A stretch of 64,000 nucleotides of DNA from the NCBI GenBank assembly GCA_905183005.1, contig CAJJDO010000039.1:439187-503186 (forward strand), in the 5' to 3' direction. Source of the DNA: Paramecium pentaurelia (Eukaryota; Ciliophora; Oligohymenophorea; Peniculida; Parameciidae). Position numbers and translations under genes: made by a program. How positions within the stretch are numbered: the stretch's first letter is position 1; the number at the start of each line of letters is the position of its first letter. Positions 11,790-24,207 of this stretch are shown here, one piece after another. The notes below the pieces were generated by a model. That model was given only the letters and a program-made list of their open reading frames with translations, was not told the origin of the DNA and ran no database searches.

Positions 11790-12797
11790 ATGGATTAAGT
11801 TAATGCTATGCAATAATACATAACTAAATTGAAAACTGCACTGGCTGAATAATAATAAAAAAATAAAGATTTAGAATCTAAATTAGATTAAGAACATAAA
11901 ATAGTATAAACATTGGAAGAAAAATTAGAATATACTGAGAAAAAGTTATCCAATGAAAAAGAACAAGTTGAAATTCTAGGAATTAAAGTTGATGAATATG
12001 AGAAAAAATTAAAAAGCATTTCTGATACTAAGGTATAAAAATTATTGTATTTAAGAAACAAAGCTTTTTAGGGAAAGTGTTTAATAATTCCTAATTAGAT
12101 TAATTGACAATTAAAATTAATTAAACAGAATAATCATTAGATCTATAAATTTAAGAGAATGAAAAATTACATGCTTAAGTGTTCACACTTAAAACTCAAT
12201 TAGAATTATAACAGAATTAATTCGATGAAGAACAAAAATTATCTTAATAAAAATTCTCGAAATTAAGATTATATTATCAATAAGAAAAAACTAAAAAAGA
12301 AGATCTAGAAAAATAAATTTAATAATTAAATATAGTTCAAACTGGATTGAGATATGAAATTAATCAATTAAACATATAAATTGAATAATTAAAAAAAGAA
12401 ATAGACAATAAATAACAAGAGTTCTTAATTACTTAACAATTACTTGATAAAAATTAAGATGATATGAAAAAGTTGACTTAAGATCTTATTAATTAATAAT
12501 AGGATATGTATATATTATTTTATTAAATATAGTCGATAATTAGAACAAGAGAAAGTTGAATTTTAAAGTTTTGTTTAAGAAATTAAAAATTATGTTACAG
12601 GATTATCTATTGATTAATAATATTAAGAATTAATTAATAGTTTAAATGAAATCATATCAAAAATACATAAATAAACATATGCAAAGGAATTATTTCTGTA
12701 AGCTAAACCAGGAAATTATGAAATCTTTAAATTAGCTTAAGAAAAAATACTTAAATTAGGAAAAAAAGTATAAATTTTATTATATAATTAAGAATGA
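11790..12797 (+). CDS. Coiled-coil protein, unknown function
   Basis: The gene encodes 319 residues that are almost wholly predicted coiled coil, rich in Gln, Glu, Lys and Leu (for example LEEKLEYTEKKLSNEKEQVE). Two introns of 23 and 25 bp leave 320 codons. There is no signal peptide or membrane segment. Ciliate genomes hold many such proteins in basal bodies, cilia and cortex, but nothing here tells which. The start ATG lies 142 bp from the divergent ATG at 11647, so the two genes share an upstream region. It converges on the next minus-strand gene. Confidence 0.7.
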
Positions 12798-12911
12798 ACA
12801 ATTAATTAAGTAAAATAAATAGTTATAAGATAAATTATAAGTATAAAAGAGTAAATAAGAATGAAATTAATATATCTATTAATAAAAGAGAAAGTAGTAT
12901 TTTATAAAATT

Positions 12912-13761
12912 TCATTTGATTACTTTAAGTGGTTATCTTTTACACATTTCTGCAAGTTTATTCTTTAAATTAATGGTACATGATTATTCTGGACTCTTGC
13001 TACCAAAGAAATATTTCAATGATCTATTATTTAAGGATAAGATACATTTTAGAATCTTAATTCATCTATGATGTACTTGTTTAATTTTATTACTTAAACA
13101 TGTCTTATTTCAATTTAGTAAATTTATTGAGGTAATAATTTTATGTTCTGCTTTTTTATCCATTAAAACTTTATGACATAATATGGCTTTGATTATTTGA
13201 GGATAAATTTATATATTATCGTGATGTATTATTATTATTATTATTATTATGTTATGAATATTATGATCGTTTTGCTACAGATTTACGAATAAATGAAATT
13301 ATTTATTCATTTGTTTATTTTTCTATTGATTTATTCTTTTTTAGTGCATCTATGTAACTAACTTGATTTTCATCATATTATTCTGTTTTGTATCTAGTAG
13401 ATTATCTATTAGCTTTCATAGATTTATCAGACATGATCTTAATCAATGATTTAGCTTTGATGGATTCTTTAGATGATTGTAAATGTTTGCTGTTAGTTTA
13501 TTTTTTTTAATATTATTAACGTAGATCATATGTCCCTACTTTTTATAGTTCTTCTAATGAACTGTCACTACTTTCATCATAATATTCAAATGGAAATCGA
13601 TACTCATTGTTATGACGAGCCAATTTATATTTTTATTCCACTTCCTATTGGAATTTACGTAGTTGCTATTTCTAATCTTCATCATCTGTTTGAGGTTTAC
13701 TTGATATCTTTTTAAGACATTATAATAATTATTCTTGCTTCTTTTTAACTACTTAATCCAT
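12912..13761 (-). CDS. Low-complexity Gln/Ser/Asn/Lys-rich protein, unknown
   Basis: The 275-residue product has an acidic and Gln-rich N-terminus (EYYDESSDSSLEEL), a Ser/Lys-rich middle (LIKIMSDKSMKANRQSTRY), an Asn run at the ATT/AAT repeat near 13230-13258, and a more ordered end with FFGSKSPEQSCTINLKNKL. One 22-bp intron near the 3' end removes a premature frame and leaves 276 codons. No domain is recognised; it looks mainly disordered. Confidence 0.6.
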
Positions 13762-13943
13762 TTTTATTATTTTTTAATATTTTGGGAAAAATTAACTAAA
13801 AATGTTATTTTCTTTGAATTCACTATTTTATTAAGAAATTTATATATATATATGATTTAATCTAATATCAATATTATAAAGATTAATAAGAAACCTATAA
13901 TTAATAATAAACTTATATTTTATATTGTATATATGTATATTTC

Positions 13944-16164
13944 TCAATCTATTTTTGTTTTTTTAGATATTATTTCAACATCATCATCATAATCAACTAA
14001 TTTCTTTTATGATTATTTATGCAAATTTGTACTATGACCTTAAACAGATTTAAATAGATCTATTTCATTATCAACTACATTATAATTTATTTATTATTAT
14101 GGTTTAGTTTCTGAATTTAAAGTACTGAATTGATTCTTCATACAATTGTTCTTTATGTTTTTGATAATATCATGGACTTTTAAATAATTTGAATGTTTTT
14201 CCCATATCTTTAATTCTTATTCCTAAAATAATTGAAGATTGTTATACTAGAGATTTAATTATATTTTGATTTGCTCCTTCATATATAATCTTAATTATTT
14301 CCAATAACTGTGAATATATTAAATTTTCTCTTATTCCTTTATAAACAAGAAGAGGTGTTATCAAATTTGGTAATGCCATTATAATTTCCTTATTTATATC
14401 TTCATCTCTTTATAAAATCATTATTTTAAAAAACTATAAACACTTTGTTTATAAAATTTTATTTCTTTCTTGTAAGATAAATCCTATCTTCAAAGTAATT
14501 TAATTTAAAATGAATACTTCTTTTACAGAAGTTTTTAAATTTCTGGATAATCCCAAAGATATTTCAACAAATTATGTTTTCAATTCAATCTTAGATTCAT
14601 GAGATATCTATTGAGATAATTTTGGATAAAATAATTATAAAAAGCAATCTAGAACTTCATTTTAATCATCTTAACTGTTATCAATTAGTAGTTTTAATAT
14701 TTCTAGATATAATTCATTCTCAAATGCTTGATCAACAATTAAATTAAATAAAGGATATTTTAGTACTTATTAATGTTCACTAATTATATATTATCTAAAA
14801 TTGTAAGGATAATGTTATAAACATGATATAACTAATTCTAATATCATAGTAGGTACTTTTTAATAAATATCATCCTATTTTAAATTATATAAATTAATAC
14901 TTAAATTTTTAACTTCAATTTTTTGAATTTAGCCTTTTATTTTTGAAAATCTTATAGAGAATCTATAATATAATCTTCAACAATTTCATATAATCCATGT
15001 TCACCTAATTTCTAATAAATAAATGCTTTATTTAGCTTAATATATAGTATGAATATATGTACATCTTGGAATTCTTTAAAAAGTGAACATATTTCACTTA
15101 GGAATCTCAATGCTAAGAAATTGTAATTTCGTAGTTGATCAATCAATTCAACTAGAAATTCCTTTGAATTCTCAATGTATTTAAGGAGGTCCACATAACA
15201 ACTCTTAATAATCTATCATGATTTTTATTACGTTAAAACTATCTTAATAAACATCAACTGGCACTCGTCGATGTAGTACGCCAAACTACAATCGCGCAAG
15301 TACTACAGTCGATATATGAAGTGAATGGTTTTCAATCGCTCTTTACTCTTGATTTGGACAACTTGTAAAAATGAAACATTCTTTTCTAGAAATTATCTAT
15401 GAGGAACAAAGTTTTTCTTAGTCATTTCTTCATCATCTAATAAATTATATAATAATAATATACATTCTAAAGCACCAAAGATAAATTAATAATTTTAATC
15501 ATTCAATATTGTTTAAAATAGTTCATGTTCAGAAACAGTCACAATCTAAATTATAATAATTATTTACATTCTTAACTATTGAACACATAATTTATAATAA
15601 TTCTTGATTGTGATCTTTTTCTAATTTATTGAATAAACTATTTAACATTTCTAAATAATCCTAGATTCATTTTAAATTATATTACTTTTTTATTAAGTAA
15701 ATAATTTGAAAGCACTTATTTTGCTTATGTACCACTTTAAACTAATTTATTCATTGTTTCTAAGATAATTCCAAGAGTATTCTCATTTACAGGAGTCAAA
15801 ACTATAGATTCATCATCATCTTCTTCATTCAAAATATTTTGAATTCTATTCCAAACTATTTAAGCTCCTTCTCTACTTTAGAAACTAAGTCCATAGTACT
15901 CATTAAATTGAAATTAAATTCCTTCTTCTATAAAATGAATAATACTCTTACCTCCATCAAAAAAGAAATCGTATTATTAATTCACTTAAACTGCAAATAC
16001 TTCCATACTTGTGTCTTTCTCTAAAAGTAGCATTTCATTCTAATTTATTAAATCAAATTAAGAACTTTTGAATTAAAATGAATATATCCTGTATTCACCC
16101 AATTCCATTTATCTTAGATAAACTAGTGCAATTTGCACAAAAGAATTTCAGAGTTTTGTTTCAT
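13944..16164 (-). CDS. PPP4R3: Protein phosphatase 4 regulatory subunit 3 (SMEK/Psy2)
   Basis: This is the regulatory R3 subunit that targets the PP4 catalytic subunit in DNA-damage and cell-cycle signalling. The N-terminal EVH1/PH-like domain is recognisable (WVNTGYIHF, MLLLEKD, then YYGLSFQSREGAQIVWNRIQ). The SMEK repeat region follows with its best-conserved block, FVPHRQFLEKNVSFLQVVQI then RLKTIHFIYRLQYLRDC, at about 15250-15420. Further on is LALRFLSEICSLFKEFQ, and the C-terminus has the acidic KKLVDYDDDVE. These match human SMEK in order. Several introns are needed, among them 26 and 24 bp near the 5' end and 25 bp near 14230. Total length is near 690 residues; not every intron was fixed to the base. 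A 51-bp patch with unusual codons lies inside the conserved block. Confidence 0.85.
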
Positions 16165-16373
16165 TTGATATTTTAAATATTAAATCTTATTTTATCAAAA
16201 AACAATCATTTAATTATTAACATACTTATTTTAATTCATAAATCAATTATCTTCTCAATTTAAATAAATTTTATCATTATTATGATGATTATTGATGTTA
16301 GTATAATCATATAAAATATGAAGATCATTTTTAAAGATTATATATAATAATGATAAAAAAAAATGAATTATTC

Positions 16374-17143
16374 TCAATTTAATTTAACTTTTTTGGATGT
16401 ATTTGATTCAGTATCACTTTAGAATTATTCTAATTATTTTAGTATTTCTTAAGCAAATTATTCATCAGATTCTTAACATTGTTATTTAAATACTTTGATA
16501 CACTAAAATAGATTAAATATTTTTTACTTTGAGAATATTATTATTTTATATTTCCATTTCTTCATTAGTAACTAAGAGATCTTCTATTTATTTTAGAATT
16601 AAATCATTTTCTCTACTTGTTAATGCACTACTCTATTCAAGTTCTTTAAGATAAGCTTTTTTTCTATCTCTAGAATTCTATGCAGATATACGATTTCTTA
16701 TCATTTGTATCGTTTTTTTATCACTAAAATAAGAATAAGTGATACTGATCACTATTATCTTCAACAAATTGTTTTTCAGCACATTTGATAGGTTTTCTTC
16801 CTCTTTTAGCTTTTTTTGGTTCTTAAGGTTATTGATTTGAATAGAGATGAGGTTATAGGATTTACATACGGAATTTAGCTTTGTCTCTATAAAATTTGCG
16901 TTTTGCTTTAAGCATCATTGATTCAAATTCAATAGGTTTATTACGAGCAAACCAATCAACATATTCTTCATTTAAGTTGAGTATTGAAGAAACAATTTAA
17001 CAAAGATTAGAATTCTCATAAGTAATAAATTAAGGTTGTTCTTCATAATATTAGAATTATGAACATTCTTCCTATTTAACTGAGGATAAATCATCTTAGT
17101 CTTCAATAATACCTGTTAGGATGTAATGATGATATGGGTTCAT
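16374..17143 (-). CDS. bZIP transcription factor
   Basis: The 240-residue protein contains a basic-leucine zipper. The basic region reads MIRNRISAQNSRDRKKAYLK, with the N-x7-R core (NRISAQNSR) that contacts DNA. It continues into a zipper with Leu at LKELEQSSAL, LILKQIEDLL and MEIQNNNIL. Upstream is a nuclear-localisation-like KAKRGRKPIK. The N-terminus is acidic and Gln-rich and may act as an activation segment (inferred). Two introns of 22 and 25 bp leave exactly 241 codons; the first lies just before the basic region. It is closest in pattern to ATF/CREB-type factors. It diverges from the channel gene with 117 bp between start codons. Confidence 0.88.
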
Positions 17144-17260
17144 TAATTTAATTATATATTAGTATAATTGAAAAAAAACTGATTCTTAAGATGCAAATTG
17201 GATGTGAAAGTAGAATAATTAGTTGTAAGTATATATTAATTGAATAATATTTATAATTAA

Positions 17261-20200
17261 ATGAAAAAGACACATAAGAAATAATCCACAATCTATAGAT
17301 AATCAATTGCAATGACTGAAATAACACAGAAATTGATTGAGAAAAACGATGTTTTGGCATAAGAAATATAAAAAATAGTAAAGAAACTATCTCCTGAAAG
17401 CAGAATAGAAAAAGCTGAAAGACACATTTATGATGCCTATTATTTAAGAGCAATACGTAATGACATAGATTTAGTGAATAAGAAATATTTGAAACTTTTA
17501 TGGTATTTAGAGAACAATCAATATTGGTTAAGTTTCTTATTTATTTTATCAATCATCTATCAATTAATAACATTTTTTGAATCTTCATTTCCTGATTAAG
17601 ATAATATGGAGAATCCAAATTTATTCATTGTAGAACTTATAATTTTGTTATTTATGGGTATAGATTCAAGTATTACAATTATTTTATTATTAACAAAGAA
17701 GGAAAATAGATTTAATTTTAATCCAAAGAAATAATTTAAAATGATTGTATACTATTTTTGTTTAGTTGATTTCATAATGCATACATATGATCCAACTTTA
17801 TTTAGAGTTAGTAAAATATGTAGAACCATGTTAATGCCTATGTATTCTAAAGATTTGAGAAGAAATTTAAAAGGAATTATGAAAGCAGGTAAAGATCTAC
17901 TACTATTAATCATGTTGTATATAATAATAATATCATTATTTTCATTTATTGGAATTAATTTTATAGGAAAAATAGATGATGTTGATTTGAAAACTTAAGA
18001 TTATGGTGATTTCTTTAAATTTTTTTCTATGTTATTTATGGTAGCAACACTTGATTTCTATCCTGATATTCTAATTCCACCTATGCTTTAAGGAATTTAT
18101 TATTGTTTATTTTTTATTGTATATCTTTTACTTTTCATTTTCTTATTTGCTCCTATACCATTAGCAGTTGTATATGAAGGATTTAGAAGACATAGAATGG
18201 AAATTGCTATTAGTGATATCATTAAATAAAAGACTGCTATGATGGCAAGTTTTATATCTTTAGACTTTCATGATTAAGGATATTTAACAAGAGATTAATT
18301 CAGAATATTTATTCATCATTTCTATAAAAATACAATTAATGAATCATAAATAGATTAATTATTCAATTAAATTGATTAAGATTTTAAGTAATGTAATTAT
18401 AAAAAATATAGTGATAAGGTTCAATTTGATGAATTTCATAAGTTTCTACATTTACTCTAAGAAGCTTCAATATTATCTTTACCAGAAATGAAACCTCTTC
18501 ATTGTTGGGAATCATTCAGAAATTATTTGATATCTAAAGGTTTATTAAAATTTGTGGAAGGAAATGTAAATTTATTATATATATATATATATATTTAGAT
18601 ATTTGGAATATCTATGTTAATAATTACAATTTCTAATTGTATTTTAATAGTAGTGGCATTTTTTGTTGAAGATTAAGATATCTTGGATATTTTCAATTTA
18701 TTAGATACTTTATTTTTAATTATCTATTCTATAGAATGTTTAATGAAAATTATAGCTTTAGGTATCAAATCTTATTTTGAAGAAGGATGGTATATTATTA
18801 TATTAGATATAAATTTAGGAATATTTTTGATATAACTTTGGTTATCTTACAAATAATATTTGATTATATATTATTTAATATAGTTTCAGGAAATATTGTT
18901 TAATCTATTAAAGCTAATAGATTATTGAGACTAGCTAAAATATAAAAAGTATTCAGACTATTTAGAGCATTTCGATCTCTAAAGATATTAAATATATTAT
19001 TTGAAGGTTTACAATTTTTAGATGTTGTAAGAACTTTATTATACAAAATTATTATTTGTGTACCTTTAATCTTAAGATTAATGTTACCTGTACAAATGAT
19101 ATTTTTCATATATTCTTGTATTGGTATGTATTTATATGGTACAATATAAAGTAATCATAATAATCCATATGCAAATTCTGAATGTAATATTAATAATTTT
19201 GAATATAAATGGGGTAATTGTAAATATGCTGATTTTACAACTTTTGCAGGATCATATTTAATGATGCTTTAAATGTTCATAGCAGCTGAATGGAATTAAA
19301 TAGTATTTGAATTAACTTATGATACTGATGATATGTTATCTGCTATGTTATTTGTTGGTTCTTTTGAATTTTTTTCAATCTTTCTCTTAGCTTTAATTGG
19401 AGGATTGGTTTGGGAAGTATTTACAGTAGTGTCTTAATCTTTAAAATAAGATGAAGATCAACTTAATCCTATATAAAATAATTTAGATTAAAAATAAGAA
19501 GTCATTTATAATTAAGCAGCTAAACATGATAAGAAAAAGAAATTAATTTTAAATGATGATAATCCAGATGAAATTAAATTTCATCGTAAATTCAGAATTG
19601 ATAATATTAGTAAAACACATACTAAGCTTTATAATGTATAATAAGTTTTTGAAGATGATATTATAAATGATGAAAGACCAGAATTGAACATTTCTTAACC
19701 TGGTTCACGTACATACTTCCTTTCTTAAGGTGTTTCAGGTAGAAGAGTTATGACATTTTAAAATTCAAAAATAAATGTTTAAAGAAATGATATTGTTAAT
19801 CATTTCTCTAAGAATTTTATTTCATTTGACATATGGTTATCTACAAAATAAGAAGAAGGTTTAGATTTAAATTAAGTGGCAATAGATTATATGATACATT
19901 TAAGAAGTGAAATTAAAAAGGATGAAATGCTTTAAAAAAAGAATCTTAATATTTCTAATCATCATCTACTTATTTAAAATGCAGTACTTAGAGATGCATC
20001 TGAAGTTTATATTAAATAGAAAGAAGATAAATTCTTTAAAACATCATTTAAGTAAAAATTTGAGAGAATTTAGGAACTTAAATTTTAGAATAAATTTAAA
20101 ATTGAAAGCAAAATCATTTTTTCTCTAATGGGAATACTTAAATTCCCAAAACCAAATATTAAATATTATTTTTAAATACTTAATTTAATAGAAAACTATT

Positions 20201-20936
20201 TCACTTATTAATTACTCTCTGATTATTCTTTTTTTAAATTGATTCATCAAATCAATAATAAATGGTATACTATTAGTATAGAAGATGGATAAATATATTT
20301 TTTGAAAATAGGTAATGGTCCATGGGATTACACAGAATAACTATTCTAAGAAAGTAATATGAGAATATGTGAAGATTTGACATCACTATTTGAAACTAAT
20401 AATCAGGAATGCATAAAAGCTAATGAGTAATTTAGTATTAGTGTTGAATCAATTGCTAAAAACTTTGAAATTAATATATCTTCAATTGAGATGAACAATT
20501 CATGTGTAATGTATTAGATTAAGAATGAAAAATTGATTAATAACGATATTTAATCATTTAAATTTAAGAAATGTATTTTTCAAATTTAACTTAATTAGCC
20601 AATATATTTTCAGACTAATCCCCTAACAATAAATAATATGTATATTTAGATTCATAAAATCAAATAAATGGTACTCTTAAATTAAGTCAATCTCCTAAAA
20701 TTAATATGAGCAATTTAGATGAGTAAAAGAATGTTAGTCAAACAATATTATTTGTTATTGCAAGAACAACAGCATAAGAATAAAAAATTAAATATTAAAA
20801 TATCACTATGCTTACTTAATTCTTATAGGATTTGGGAATTGTCATACAAAATTATGGTTCCAACTTCTTTAATTAAATAAACAATCTTTATGAATTAAGA
20901 TATTAGCATAAAATTCAGAGTATGCGTAAATTTTGA
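17261..20936 (+). CDS. Two-pore-domain voltage-gated cation channel (TPC1-like) with EF-hands
   Basis: The 1,195-residue protein has two six-helix channel repeats joined by a cytosolic linker, the layout of plant and animal two-pore channels of endolysosomal or vacuolar membranes. Repeat 1 runs from about residue 70 (LLWYLENNQYWLSFLFIL) to the helix before VVYEGFRRHR. The linker carries a clear EF-hand-like stretch (DFHDQGYLTRDQF) and a second near KVQFDEFHKFL, as in plant TPC1. In repeat 2 a strong S4 reads RLLRLAKIQKVFRLFRAFRS, and the pore region is near FTTFAGSYLMMLQMFIAAEW. Three introns (33, 29 and 26 bp) leave exactly 1,196 codons. About 450 residues follow the last helix, an extension not usual for TPC1, with no domain recognised. 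Confidence 0.85.
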
Positions 20937-21015
20937 TATTGAATAGATGGTAATTACATGGGCCACTAATTTATAATTTTATGTATTTCCATAATTCTTT
21001 CTATTAATTAAATAA

Positions 21016-21183
21016 ATGAATAATTGTTTGTTAACGCCTAAGTCTAAATAACCAAAGTGTCCAAATGCTCCTAAGAAATAATACTATGCAACCAGAATTG
21101 ATGAATAATCAATAAGATCAGTTTGTAGAGTACTTTTCACCGATGAACCAAAACCCTCAATAACTTCTACAGAAACTGCTTGA
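21016..21183 (+). CDS. Small basic protein, unknown
   Basis: An intron-free frame of 56 codons encodes 55 residues: a Lys/Pro-rich start (KSKQPKCPNAPKKQY), then RIDEQSIRSVCRVLF and a Pro/Ser/Thr-rich tail. Codon choice (AGA, CCA, GAA, ACT) is like neighbouring genes, and the base composition is less AT-rich than the flanks. The opposite strand is also open here but uses codons rare for this genome, so I prefer this strand. It begins 80 bp after the channel stop. Confidence 0.5.
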
Positions 21184-21735
21184 TTTTTGTATATTACATA
21201 TAACTATTATATTTAAATCTTTCTATATTAAGATCTAACGAGATCATACATGATTAATACATAATATACATTCAAAATGTTTAACACAATGTTTAACTTA
21301 AATGTAGTTTAATATCCTTAATAAATTAATGAATAAAAATTATTAATAAAATTATAAAAAATTATTGATCTAAGAAACAAAAACAATAAGAAAATCATCA
21401 TTTAACAAATAAAAAAAGTAATCAAAAGAATTTATTATAAAGCTGATTTCATATTTAATATGTTAATATAATAATTTATACAATCATATATAATTGATAA
21501 TTAAATTTCATATTATAAGTTTCTATTAATTTAGAATAATTATAAAAGATGGTTAATAATAACAATTGGAAAAATCAATTAATTTGATTGATATGATATT
21601 CAATTTAAATAGATTATAAAAACACAATTTTTATAATAATTCTTCCTATACTTATATATAAATATATTAATCTATAAGTATATTAATATATATCTAATTT
21701 ATATTATATATATATATATATATATAAGTATAATA
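21184..21735. other. Intergenic AT-rich region between convergent genes
   Basis: About 550 bp hold no gene that I can support. An ATATAT tract runs from about 21706 to 21725 and several ATTA-rich stretches lie before it. Confidence 0.6.
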
Positions 21736-22466
21736 TCATATATCTCTTAGCATAATATTTGAATAACTATTACTTGAAATATCTGGTTCAGTGCTTAGAA
21801 ATTCATTTTTTAATTCTATATCAAATTTTTATTTGAATGACAATAGAGACTATTTAACATTTCCTTATTTTTGATCTAAAATATATATTTATAAAATACA
21901 TAATTATTAATCCTTAATTTGCAATTCTTTTGTCAAAGATTCCAATTTAATTTCAGATGCTTCCAATTGTTTTCTCATTTCTTTTATTTCCTCTAAGTAA
22001 ATTTATGAATTAGTCTCTTATTTATAAATTTCTATTTATTTTTTATATTGTTCTATTTCTTCATTTAATATTTCAATTTCTTTAGTTTTTTTAATACTTT
22101 CTTATTCACACTCTTAAATATATTATGCATGAATTGCCTTATATGAATATTTTCTCATACTTTTAACTCTACAATTTCATTTAATTAAGACTCAAATCTT
22201 TTAAGCCATAACTATTCTTCCATCAATTTTCGTTTTAATTATCTCTCCATTAATTTTAATCTTTATTCACATTCCTTATGATTATTAGTATTATTTTCTT
22301 CTTATTTCAAATTGTTTGAATTCCCATCTTAAACTGTTAAAACCTTCCCTTAAATATTATTAAATAATTATTAGTTTAAAGCAGCATTTTAATTCTCTAA
22401 CTACTAACAATATTTCTTATAATATCCTAGTTCTTCTTAGATTTTAGAAACAGAATCATATTCCAT
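21736..22466 (-). CDS. Coiled-coil protein, unknown function
   Basis: The product of about 227 residues starts MEYDSVSKIQEELGYYKK and is helical with Gln/Glu/Lys heptads (LKLMERQLKRKLMEEQLWLK; EILNEEIEQYKKQIE). A 23-bp intron (GTATGAG...ATAAG) is required, because the frame meets TGA inside it; a second of 24 bp near the 3' end is likely but would not change the frame. The C-terminus is Ser-rich. No family is recognised. Confidence 0.65.
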
Positions 22467-22924
22467 TGATTATAACTGTTAGTTTTTATTTATAAAAATT
22501 ATATGATAATGTCAAAAATTAAAAGATTTATTATCCATTTATATTCAAAATCTAATAGACTTGATCCTCACAATTAAATTTTCATATCTGAAACATTAAA
22601 CTATATAATTCAAATTAATATAATTTCTAGAAATATTTATTAACACATCTTAGTTATTGGATTAAATTAAATAAGTCAATAATAATCCTCATTTTTTAAT
22701 CTCTATAAATAGATTATTCAAGATTTAATTATTTGAATTATGAATATATTGTTTTAACTCATAAAAATCAGAAACAACTTTAACTATGCCAAGTCAATCT
22801 TAAATTCCGATAACTATTAAAAGTCTTCAATATGTAAATTATAATATTAAAGAATATTTAGACTATAATTATTAGTTTAGTATAATGTCTTATATTTAAA
22901 TTTAAACCTATGATAATAATTATA
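22467..22924. other. Divergent intergenic region
   Basis: About 460 bp separate the starts of two divergent genes. I see no convincing reading frame in it; it presumably holds both promoters. Confidence 0.55.
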
Positions 22925-23266
22925 ATGGATAGAAGTATTTCAAGATCTTAAGAGACTGTTAACTTTTTAAATTATTCTTAAATTACTTAATTGATAATTT
23001 TTTATAGTTAATTTTACAATATATTACATAAATCATCATGTTTATCAGTCTAATTCAGATATAATTATGTTTAATTAAAATTGATTGATATCAAAATGTA
23101 TTTTTTAATTTATGGTGCCTGAATTATAGTTAAAAAAATTATAAATTAGAAACATTCTTAGTACAATGTTGGATTCTTAAGAAATTGATAAGAAATTGAA
23201 GATCAATTAGATGCATCAGAAATGTTTATTCGTTTATATTAATATAATTAATGTTTGATGAAATGA
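22925..23266 (+). CDS. Small protein, unknown (94 residues)
   Basis: This gene is invisible without intron removal. From ATG the frame reads MDRSISRSQETVNFLNYS and continues to YNYVQLKLIDIK. Introns of 32 bp (23098-23129) and 25 bp (23168-23192) then lead to KNYKLETFLVQQ and EDQLDASEMFIRLYQYNQC, ending at TGA. Joined exons make exactly 95 codons. The C-terminal third is well ordered; no family is recognised. The last 105 bp, from 23162, are repeated at 24208-24312 by the assembly duplication. Confidence 0.5.
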
Positions 23267-24206
23267 ATAAAAATGTATGTATCTTAGTATTTAGTTAATT
23301 TTTGTATTTGCTTTTTGCGATTTGAGCAATATTAAAATTTTTCATTTTATCTACCAAAGCATCTAAAATCTTATTGAATCAATGTTTCAGAATACTTTCT
23401 CTTCATTATGTAATACTTGAATTTGATTAGATTGAATAATAATGGTTCATGAATGTCTATCATCCTTATTTTTAATTTCTAAGACTTTAACAATGGCAAC
23501 AATAATAGTCAATAAATAATGTTAAAACAACAATAAAAGTGGAGGAGGGCTTAGAGTATTAGAATACATAATTTCTAGCGAATAACGAATTGAATCAAAA
23601 TCAACCATATAGTCTGTTGAATAGAACCAGAACTAGAAAACTCAAATAAAAAAAACAAGAAAGAAGAATTCAAAGAAAATATATAATAAAGGTATAATAG
23701 GAACTAAATGTTAGGTCACTGGACTCAAAAGGAACATCGTTTATATTTGTAATTTATAGAAACAAATAAAGAGATTATGATGAAATCAGACATGAAAAAG
23801 CAAGAGAAAATCTTTAAATAAATGTCTATTGTCATAAAATCCCGATCTCCTTCACAATGTAGATCACATCATTAAAAATTCAATCCTTTTTGAATATCAT
23901 CATTGATATATATATTAAATATTAAAAACAGTTGATTTATATTTATTATTCAAATTATTTCTACTTACAAACAATTATAATGTATCATGTTTAAGTTCTA
24001 TTATAAATGATACTAAATAGATTAATAGAATTACAATACCCTTATTTATACTAGGTAATTTGATTAACAAAATCATATAACTATAATTCATAATTTCATT
24101 TTAAATTATTGATATAAAATACAATTCTAATTTTAATTAAGAATCAATAATTTATTGCTCTTATTAAATTTATTATTTTATTAAATATCAAAATATTTTG
24201 CAAGAT
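23162..24206. repeat. Left copy of 1,045-bp direct repeat (contig end)
   Basis: This is identical by eye to 24208-25252, with one N at 24207. It contains the tail of the gene at 22925, the whole Myb-like gene, and the last bases of the convergent gene that ends at 25234. Confidence 0.9.
23493..23893 (+). CDS. Myb/SANT-like DNA-binding protein, SHAQKYF type (copy 1)
   Basis: The 125-residue protein has one Myb-like repeat at its C-terminal half. It begins GHWTQKEHRLYLQFIE, which matches the first helix and tryptophan of the single-repeat Myb class, and ends SPSQCRSHHQKF, close to the SHAQKYF recognition helix of that class. The middle helix is longer and has Met/Lys-rich filler. The N-terminal half is basic (KKTRKKNSKKIYNK) and could serve nuclear import. 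One 23-bp intron just before GHW restores the frame; joined exons make 126 codons. Such proteins act as transcription factors. An identical copy lies at 24539-24939 and is almost certainly the same locus. Confidence 0.7.
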
Positions 24207-24207
24207 N
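24207..24207. other. Single N: contig join 3
   Basis: One undetermined base separates 23162-24206 from its identical copy 24208-25252. Confidence 0.95.

Noticed and set aside
13231..13258. TTA/ATT repeat as an intergenic microsatellite
   Set aside because: It lies in frame inside the minus-strand gene at 12912-13761 and encodes an Asn run.
15241..15330. GC-rich stretch as a tRNA or other RNA gene
   Set aside because: No cloverleaf could be drawn, and the minus strand reads through it as conserved PP4R3 protein sequence.
20940..21560. Long minus-strand frame without TGA opposite the small gene at 21016
   Set aside because: It uses codons rare in this genome (CTG, GTG, TCG, GCC) and runs on antisense into the channel gene, while the plus frame has a clean start, stop and usual codons.
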